Shown here: positions 58,638 through 64,000 of the stretch, piece by piece
How the letters are laid out: the number at the start of each line of letters is the position of its first letter
Position numbering within the stretch: the first letter of the stretch is position 1
NCBI RefSeq assembly: GCF_003284975.1
Contig: NZ_QMEU01000022.1
Coordinates: 1 to 64,000 of the forward strand
Reading direction: 5' to 3'
Source: Mycobacterium colombiense
GTDB lineage: Bacteria; Actinomycetota; Actinomycetes; Mycobacteriales; Mycobacteriaceae
DNA length: 64,000 nt
Translations under genes and position numbers: made by a program
Notes under the pieces: model-generated
What the model saw: only the letters and a program-made list of their open reading frames with translations
What the model was told of the DNA's origin: nothing
The model's database searches: none

Positions 58638-59399
58638 GTGGCGCACCCAGTACCGAGCCGGGATATTCAAGACTCCCGGGCCAATCGCGCCCGCCGGGTC
58701 GCCGACGTGCTGCGCCAACAGATCCACGCCGACGCCTATCCGGCGGGCCTGCCCGCCGAACACGAGCTGGCCGCCGAATTCTCGGTATCGCGCAACACCA
58801 TTCGCGAGGCGCTGGCCGTCCTCAAGCAAGAGGGGCTGATCGACCGCGGACCCAAGGTGGGCACGCACGTCGCGCAGCGCAAGTACGACCACGGCCTCGA
58901 CGCGCTGCTGGGCCTGAAGGAGACGTTCAAAGATCTCGGTGAGGTCCGCAACGAGGTGCGCGCCGCGATGCCGGTCACCGCGCCGCCGTCGGTGGCCCGT
59001 CGGCTGCGGCTGGAGCCGGGCGAGCAGGCGGTGTTCGTCGAGCGGTTGCGTTACCTGGGTGACCTGCCGCTCAGCCTGGACCTCACCTACCTCGCCCCGG
59101 ACATCGGCCGGCGGGTGCTCGACCATCCGCTGGAAACCAACGACCTGTTCTCCCTCATCGAGGAGGTGAGCGGGCAGCGGCTGGGCTCGGCGGCGCTGGC
59201 GCTCGAGGCCATCCCGGCCGACGCGCACTCGGCGGCCACGCTGCAGGTGCCCGACGGCGCGGCGCTGCTGATGCTGGAGCGGCTGACCAGCCTGGCCGAC
59301 GGCACCCCGGTCGACCTGGAGTACATCCGGATGCGCGGCGACCGAATCACCATGCGCGGCAACCTTACTAGAGCCGAGCCGACGAGGAGCAACCCGTGA
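58638..59399 (+). CDS. GntR-family regulator with UTRA ligand-binding domain
   Basis: 253 residues. N-terminal winged helix-turn-helix (about 15-80, with L-A-A-E-F-S-V-S-R-N-T-I-R-E-A-L) and a C-terminal UTRA domain (about 100-245) that usually senses a substrate or intermediate. GTG 58638 (or 58629) begins the coding region; the open frame extends further without signal. GTGA overlap with the ferredoxin gene shows it is cotranscribed with the pathway it probably controls. Confidence 0.9.
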   Translation: MAHPVPSRDIQDSRANRARRVADVLRQQIHADAYPAGLPAEHELAAEFSVSRNTIREALAVLKQEGLIDRGPKVGTHVAQRKYDHGLDALLGLKETFKDLGEVRNEVRAAMPVTAPPSVARRLRLEPGEQAVFVERLRYLGDLPLSLDLTYLAPDIGRRVLDHPLETNDLFSLIEEVSGQRLGSAALALEAIPADAHSAATLQVPDGAALLMLERLTSLADGTPVDLEYIRMRGDRITMRGNLTRAEPTRSNP

Positions 59400-59626
59400 C
59401 GCTGATCAACAACAACCGCGCCGACGTGCCGGTCACCATCGACGAGTCGCTGTGTATCGACGGGTGCACGCTGTGCGTCGAGGTCTGCCCCCTCGATGCG
59501 CTGGCCATCAACCCCGAGACCGGCAAGGCCTTCATGCACGTCGACGAGTGCTGGTACTGCGGCCCCTGCGCGGCCCGCTGTCCCACCGGAGCCGTCACCG
59601 TCAACATGCCCTATCTGCTTCGCTGA
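59396..59626 (+). CDS. 2x[4Fe-4S] ferredoxin-like protein, AprB-like
   Basis: 76 residues. Eight Cys make two cubane clusters: C20, C24, C27 with C62 and C52, C55, C58 with C31. The second motif (D-E-C-W-Y-C-G-P-C-A-A-R-C-P-T-G-A-V) is closely similar, as I remember it, to the AprB stretch of dissimilatory adenylylsulfate reductase, including the Trp after the first Cys (W53), which in AprB contacts the flavoprotein. AprB is about twice this length; the C-terminal tail that wraps around AprA is missing. It probably passes electrons to the flavoprotein at 62655. Confidence 0.88.
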   Translation: MTLINNNRADVPVTIDESLCIDGCTLCVEVCPLDALAINPETGKAFMHVDECWYCGPCAARCPTGAVTVNMPYLLR

Positions 59627-59651
59627 AAAGCGTTCAACCCCAGGATCTTTG

Positions 59652-61040
59652 ATGAAACGACGCGCCATTGGGCTGGCGTCGGTCGTGATCGCGACCGCCG
59701 CGCTCACCGCCGGTTGCTCACTGGAATCCCTGTCGCAATCATCCGGTGTGGTCAACGTGGTGGTGGGATATCAGTCCAAGACCATCAACACCGTCACCGC
59801 CGGTACGTTGCTGCGCGCGCAGGGCTACCTGGAGCGCCGGCTGGCCGACATCACCACCCGCACCGGCACCAAATACGCGGTGCGCTGGCAGGATTACGAC
59901 ACCGGCGCGCCGATCACCGCGCAGATGCTCGCCGAGAAGATCGACATCGGCTCGATGGGCGACTACCCGATGCTGATCAACGGCTCCAAGACGCAGACCA
60001 ACCCGCTGGCGAAAACCGAGATCGTCTCGATCACCGGCTACAACCCCAAGGGCGCCCTGAACATGGTGGTGGTGGCGCCGGGTTCGTCGGCGACCGCGTT
60101 GAGCGACCTGGCCGGCTCCAAGGTGTCGGCCAGCGTGGGGTCGGCCGGCCACGGCACGCTGATGCGGGCGCTGGACAGAGGCGGGATCAAAGGTGTGGAA
60201 GTGCTCAACCAGCAACCGCAGGTGGGCGCCTCCGCATTGGAATCCGGTCAGGTGCAGGGGCTTTCGCAGTTTGTCGCCTGGCCGGGACTGCTGGTGTTTC
60301 AGGGCAAGGCCAAACTGCTCTACGACGGGGCCGAGCTGAACCTGCCCACCCTGCACGGGGTGGTGGTGCGGCGCTCGTATGCAGCGTCGCATCCGGAGGT
60401 GCTCGGCGCCTTCCTGCAGGCACAACTGGACGCGACCGATTTCCTCAACTCCAAGCCGCTCGAGGCCGCGCGCATCGTCGCGCAGGGCAGCGGCCTGCCA
60501 CAGGAAGTGGTGTACCTGTACAACGGCCCCGGCGGTACCTCGTTCGACACCACCCTCAAGCCGTCACTGGTGGAGGCGCTGAAAAACGATGTGCCCTACC
60601 TGAAGTCGATCGGTGACTTCGCCGACCTCGACGTGTCCGGCTTCGTCCAGGACGCGCCGCTGCGCACCGTGTTCGGCGCTCGCGGCCTGAACTACGACGC
60701 GGCGCGGGCCGTCACCGCCAACCCGTCCGCCCTGCGCGGGGATCCCGCGCTGGCAAGCGAACTGTGGCTCGACGGTGCCGATTCCACCCAAACGGTCGCC
60801 GACCCGACCAGCCTGCTGCGGGCCGTGCGGGACGCGACCGCCCACGGCGCCAAAGTCCGCGCCGCCTACGTTCCCGACGCGGAGCTGGGCACCCGGTGGT
60901 TCGCCGACAAGGCGGTCTGGGTGCAAAACGGACAGAACTATCTGCCGTTCGGAACGCCGGCCGGCGCGCATCGCTACCTCGCCGCGCACCCGGGCGGCGC
61001 CATCGTCAATTACGAGCAGGCCCTTGGAGGTTCGGTATGA
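59652..61040 (+). CDS. Lipoprotein substrate-binding protein, SsuA/NMT1-like, with extra C-terminal domain
   Basis: 462 residues. Signal peptide with lipobox L-T-A-G-C (Cys22). Residues about 35-330 fit the SsuA/NrtA-type periplasmic fold: D-I-G-S-M-G-D-Y-P near 100, G-S-K-V-S-A-S-V-G-S-A-G-H-G near 155 and a hinge. This is about 130 residues longer than usual SsuA proteins. The extra C-terminal part (about 370-462) with W-F-A-D-K-A-V-W-V and F-G-T-P-A-G-A-H-R-Y-L-A resembles the NosL-type metal-binding fold, though without its Cys motif; this is a weak inference. ATGA overlap with the permease. Confidence 0.88.
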   Translation: MKRRAIGLASVVIATAALTAGCSLESLSQSSGVVNVVVGYQSKTINTVTAGTLLRAQGYLERRLADITTRTGTKYAVRWQDYDTGAPITAQMLAEKIDIGSMGDYPMLINGSKTQTNPLAKTEIVSITGYNPKGALNMVVVAPGSSATALSDLAGSKVSASVGSAGHGTLMRALDRGGIKGVEVLNQQPQVGASALESGQVQGLSQFVAWPGLLVFQGKAKLLYDGAELNLPTLHGVVVRRSYAASHPEVLGAFLQAQLDATDFLNSKPLEAARIVAQGSGLPQEVVYLYNGPGGTSFDTTLKPSLVEALKNDVPYLKSIGDFADLDVSGFVQDAPLRTVFGARGLNYDAARAVTANPSALRGDPALASELWLDGADSTQTVADPTSLLRAVRDATAHGAKVRAAYVPDAELGTRWFADKAVWVQNGQNYLPFGTPAGAHRYLAAHPGGAIVNYEQALGGSV

Positions 61041-61909
61041 CCGCCTATCTGACCGGCGACCCGGCAGCCCCGGTGTCCGCGCAAGTCGTCGACACCGCCC
61101 CGGCGGCGGCCACCCCGCGGCGCACCGGCTCGCCGTGGCAGTGGCGGCTGCTGCGGCTCGCGTCGGTGGCCGTCGCGATCGGGTTGTGGCAGGTGCTCAC
61201 CGCCGACAAGGTCCGGCTGCTGCTGCGCTTCGACACGCTGCCCACCGTCACCGAGATCGTGCACGCGCTGGGACGCCGGCTCGGAACGTCCGAGTACTGG
61301 CTTGACCTGGCGCAGTCGTTGATCCGCATCCTCACCGGCTTCGGCCTGGCCGCGGTGGTCGGCGTCGCGACGGGCGTGCTGCTGGGCCGATCCCGGTTGT
61401 TCGCCAACACTTTCGGCCCGCTGACCGAGTTGGTCCGGCCCGTTCCGGCCATCGCGATGGTGCCCGTGGCGATCCTGCTGTTCCCGACCGACGAGGCCGG
61501 CATCGTGTTCATCACCTTCCTCGCGGCGTACTTCCCGATCCTGGTCAGCACCCGGCACGCGGTCCGCGCGCTGCCCACGCTGTGGGAGGACTCGGTGCGC
61601 ACCCTCGGCGGTGGCCGGTGGGACGTGCTCAAGCAGGTGGTGTTGCCGGGCATCCTGCCGGGGGTGTTCGGCGGCCTGTCCGTCGGCATGGGCGTGGCGT
61701 GGATCTGCGTGATCTCCGCCGAGATGATCTCGGGCCGGCTCGGCATCGGCTATCGCACCTGGCAGGACTACACCGTGCTGGCCTATCCCCAGGTGTTCGT
61801 CGGCATCATCACCATCGGCGTGCTGGGTTTCGCGACAGCGGCGGCCGTCGAGGTCGTGGGCCGTCGGGTGACCAGTTGGCTGCCGCGAGCGGAGGAGGAG
61901 CAGCGATGA
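61037..61909 (+). CDS. ABC transporter permease, SsuC/TauC-like
   Basis: 290 residues. A hydrophilic N-terminus, then six helices. The coupling-helix motif E-D-S-V-R-T-L-G-G-G-R-W-D-V-L near 188-202 (EAA loop) is typical of the sulfonate/nitrate/taurine importer permeases. One permease gene implies a homodimer. Overlaps by 4 bp with both the binding protein and ATPase genes. Confidence 0.92.
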   Translation: MTAYLTGDPAAPVSAQVVDTAPAAATPRRTGSPWQWRLLRLASVAVAIGLWQVLTADKVRLLLRFDTLPTVTEIVHALGRRLGTSEYWLDLAQSLIRILTGFGLAAVVGVATGVLLGRSRLFANTFGPLTELVRPVPAIAMVPVAILLFPTDEAGIVFITFLAAYFPILVSTRHAVRALPTLWEDSVRTLGGGRWDVLKQVVLPGILPGVFGGLSVGMGVAWICVISAEMISGRLGIGYRTWQDYTVLAYPQVFVGIITIGVLGFATAAAVEVVGRRVTSWLPRAEEEQR

Positions 61910-62658
61910 CTCTCAAACAAGCCGGAGTGAGCCTCGAACTGGATCGGGTTCGCTTGTCCTACACCGGAGAACCGGTGATCGACGGGCTGAGCCTGACGGT
62001 GCGCCCGGGGGAGATCCTGGTGCTCACCGGTCCCTCTGGCTGCGGCAAGTCGACGGTGCTGCGGGCCCTGGCGGGACTGCTGCGCCCAGACGAGGGCCGG
62101 ATCGTGGCCGACGGCGACGAGGTGACGACCACCTCGGGCGACCGGGGCATGGTGTTCCAGGACAACGCGCTGCTGCCGTGGCGCACCGTGCGCTCCAACA
62201 TCGAGTTGGCCCTGCGGCTGCGCGGCGTCTCCCGCGCCGGGCGGCGCGCCGAGGCGGACCGCTGGATCGCCGAGCTGGGGCTGACCGGTTTCGGCGACTA
62301 TCTGCCCAAGAGCCTGTCCGGCGGCATGCGCCAGCGCGTCCAGCTGGCCCGCGGGCTGGCCGGGGCGCCGCGCGCGGTGATGATGGACGAGCCGTTCGGC
62401 GCGCTGGACACCCAGACCCGCACGGCCATGCAGCGGCTGCTGATCGACACCTGGCGTGCCCATCCGACGACGATCGTCTTCGTCACCCACGACGTCGACG
62501 AGGCGCTGCTGCTGGGCGATCGCATCGCCGTGCTGGGCAAGGCCGGTCAGCCGCTGCGCACCCTGGTCGACGTGCCGGAGCCGCGCGTCGATCGGCAGCG
62601 CGCCGCGCTGCGCGCCAAAGTCATTGCGGCACTGAATCACTCGGCGGTGGCGGCATGA
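61906..62658 (+). CDS. ABC transporter ATP-binding protein, SsuB/TauB-like
   Basis: 250 residues. Walker A G-P-S-G-C-G-K-S-T near 43-51, Q-loop F-Q-D-N-A-L-L-P-W-R near 83-92, signature L-S-G-G-M-R-Q-R near 139-146, Walker B V-M-M-D-E-P-F near 160-166, H-loop V-T-H-D. The Q-D-x-x-L-L-P-W form is characteristic of the sulfonate/nitrate/taurine class. Overlaps the flavoprotein gene by 4 bp. Confidence 0.93.
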   Translation: MTLKQAGVSLELDRVRLSYTGEPVIDGLSLTVRPGEILVLTGPSGCGKSTVLRALAGLLRPDEGRIVADGDEVTTTSGDRGMVFQDNALLPWRTVRSNIELALRLRGVSRAGRRAEADRWIAELGLTGFGDYLPKSLSGGMRQRVQLARGLAGAPRAVMMDEPFGALDTQTRTAMQRLLIDTWRAHPTTIVFVTHDVDEALLLGDRIAVLGKAGQPLRTLVDVPEPRVDRQRAALRAKVIAALNHSAVAA

Positions 62659-64000
62659 TGCAGATTCCCGACCCGGCGGCCCCCATCCGGCTCGACTGTG
62701 ACGTGCTGGTCATCGGCGGCGGCACCGCGGGCACCATGGCCGCGCTGTCGGCCGCCGAGAACGGCGCGCAGGTGCTGCTGCTGGAGAAGGCCCACGTGCG
62801 CCACTCCGGCGCCCTGGCGATGGGCATGGACGGGGTGAACAACGCGGTGATCCCCGGCAAGGCCGAGCCCGAGGACTACGTCGCCGAGATCACCCGCGCC
62901 AACGACGGAATCGTCAACCAGCGCACCGTGTATCAGACCGCCACCCGCGGGTTCGCGATGGTCCAGCGGCTGGAGCGCTACGGCGTGAAGTTCGAGAAGA
63001 ACGAGCACGGCGAATACGCCGTGCGCAGGGTGCACCGCTCGGGCTCCTACGTGCTGCCGATGCCCGAAGGCAAGGACGTCAAGAAGGCGTTGTATCGCGT
63101 GCTGCGGCAGCGGTCGATGCGCGAGAAGATCCAGATCGAGAACCGGCTGATGCCGGTCCGGGTGCTGACCGACGGCGGGCGCGCCGTCGGTGCGGCGGCG
63201 CTGAACACACGCACCGGGGAATTCGTCACGGTCGGCGCCAAGGCGGTCATCCTGGCCACCGGCGCGTGCGGCCGGCTCGGCCTGCCCGCCTCGGGCTACC
63301 TGTACGGCACCTACGAGAACCCGACCAACGCCGGCGACGGCTACTCGATGGCCTACCACGCGGGCGCGGAACTCTCGGGCATCGAATGCTTCCAGGTCAA
63401 CCCGCTGATCAAGGATTACAACGGCCCGGCGTGTGCGTACGTGGCGAATCCCTTTGGCGGCTATCAGGTCAACGCGCACGGTGAGCGGTTCGTCGACTCT
63501 GACTACTGGTCGGGCCAAATGATGGCCGAGGTCAAGAGCGAGATCGACTCCGCGCGCGGGCCCATCTATCTCAAGGTGTCGCACCTGCCCGACGAGACGC
63601 TGACCGCACTGGAAAACATCCTGCACACCACCGAGCGGCCGACCCGGGGCACCTTCCACGCCAACCGCGGTCATGACTACCGCACCCATGACATCGAGAT
63701 GCACATCTCCGAAATCGGTTTGTGCAGCGGGCATTCCGCGTCGGGAGTGTGGGTCGACGAGCACGCCCGCACCACGGTGCCCGGGCTGTACGCCGCCGGC
63801 GACATGGCCTGCGTCCCGCACAACTACATGATCGGGGCGTTCGTCTTCGGCGATCTAGCCGGCACGCACGCCGCCTCGACGCTGCCCGAAGTGGCTGCGC
63901 CGCAACGGCTTCCGGACGATCAGGTGCGCGAGGCGCACGAGCTGATCTACCGCCCGCTGCGCCATCCGGACGGACCGCCGCAGCCGCAGGTCGAATACAA
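62655..64000 (+). CDS. AprA/fumarate-reductase-type flavoprotein (3' truncated by window end)
   Basis: 448 residues visible, frame open to the last base. N-terminal FAD motif V-I-G-G-G-T-A-G-T-M-A-A-L-S-A near 19-33, second FAD motif near I-L-A-T-G-A-C-G-R (about 200-208), and A-G-D-M-A-C near the end. The segment E-I-G-L-C-S-G-H-S-A-S-G-V-W-V (about 354-368) resembles the AprA stretch that holds its active-site His, more than the succinate/fumarate family. With the AprB-like ferredoxin upstream this suggests a heterodimeric sulfur-compound oxidoreductase, or an unrelated flavin dehydrogenase of the same fold. ATG 62655 overlaps the ATPase stop; the next Met (62658) is also possible. Confidence 0.88.
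   Translation, partial: MMQIPDPAAPIRLDCDVLVIGGGTAGTMAALSAAENGAQVLLLEKAHVRHSGALAMGMDGVNNAVIPGKAEPEDYVAEITRANDGIVNQRTVYQTATRGFAMVQRLERYGVKFEKNEHGEYAVRRVHRSGSYVLPMPEGKDVKKALYRVLRQRSMREKIQIENRLMPVRVLTDGGRAVGAAALNTRTGEFVTVGAKAVILATGACGRLGLPASGYLYGTYENPTNAGDGYSMAYHAGAELSGIECFQVNPLIKDYNGPACAYVANPFGGYQVNAHGERFVDSDYWSGQMMAEVKSEIDSARGPIYLKVSHLPDETLTALENILHTTERPTRGTFHANRGHDYRTHDIEMHISEIGLCSGHSASGVWVDEHARTTVPGLYAAGDMACVPHNYMIGAFVFGDLAGTHAASTLPEVAAPQRLPDDQVREAHELIYRPLRHPDGPPQPQVEY

Overview
The window is chromosomal DNA from a high-GC mycobacterium. Its backbone follows, gene for gene, the Mycobacterium tuberculosis segment that I know as roughly Rv2587c (secD) down to Rv2531c (an Orn/Lys/Arg decarboxylase). 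Several blocks that I do not remember from M. tuberculosis at these positions are inserted, so a slow-growing non-tuberculous species such as a M. avium complex member is the best guess. Signs of this group are the many GTG starts, ATGA/GTGA gene overlaps, 13E12-family HNH protein, F420-type nitroreductase, twin-arginine phosphatase and two canonical mycobacterial LexA boxes. No rRNA, tRNA, CRISPR array, intact insertion sequence or prophage was seen.

Layout. 1-7063: secD (5' truncated), secF, a peptide-type lipoprotein, apt and the bifunctional (p)ppGpp enzyme rel. 7067-9847 (minus): two membrane-anchored cyclophilins in tandem, one carrying an N-terminal Ser/Thr kinase. 9965-15014: a glyoxalase II-like hydrolase, hisS, an SOS-boxed 13E12 protein, a low-GC small membrane protein and an SOS-boxed radical SAM protein. 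14996-21047: a ClC channel, a purple-acid-phosphatase-like enzyme, a small secreted protein, and an insert with an XRE-cupin regulator divergent from a class II aldolase and a DHDPS-family lyase. 21044-29623: a zinc peptidase, an SRPBCC protein, a KPR (ketopantoate reductase)-like gene with an apparent frameshift, aspS, small oxidoreductase and membrane genes, then transglutaminase and zincin genes facing a circularly permuted ATP-grasp/alpha-E protein (29620-32274). 32417-36468: a Pro/Gly-rich membrane protein, rarA and small conserved genes.

36598-48092: alaS-ruvX-mltG-aroE and a prepilin-peptidase-like gene, a divergent pair of flavin oxidoreductases of sulfur-acquisition type, then aroC-aroK-aroB-aroQ. 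48129-54595: a membrane protein, pepQ-efp-nusB, a small membrane protein and the large decarboxylase. 54600-57055: a small secreted protein, a sensor kinase and its putative response regulator; the kinase and regulator genes converge.

58638-64000 is the most unusual block. It holds a GntR/UTRA regulator, a 2x[4Fe-4S] protein resembling the N-terminal part of adenylylsulfate reductase beta (AprB), a complete SsuABC-type importer whose binding protein has an extra C-terminal domain, and an AprA/fumarate-reductase-type flavoprotein cut by the window end. All five structural genes are tightly coupled, which suggests one uncharacterised pathway that imports and oxidises or reduces a small, perhaps sulfur-containing, substrate.
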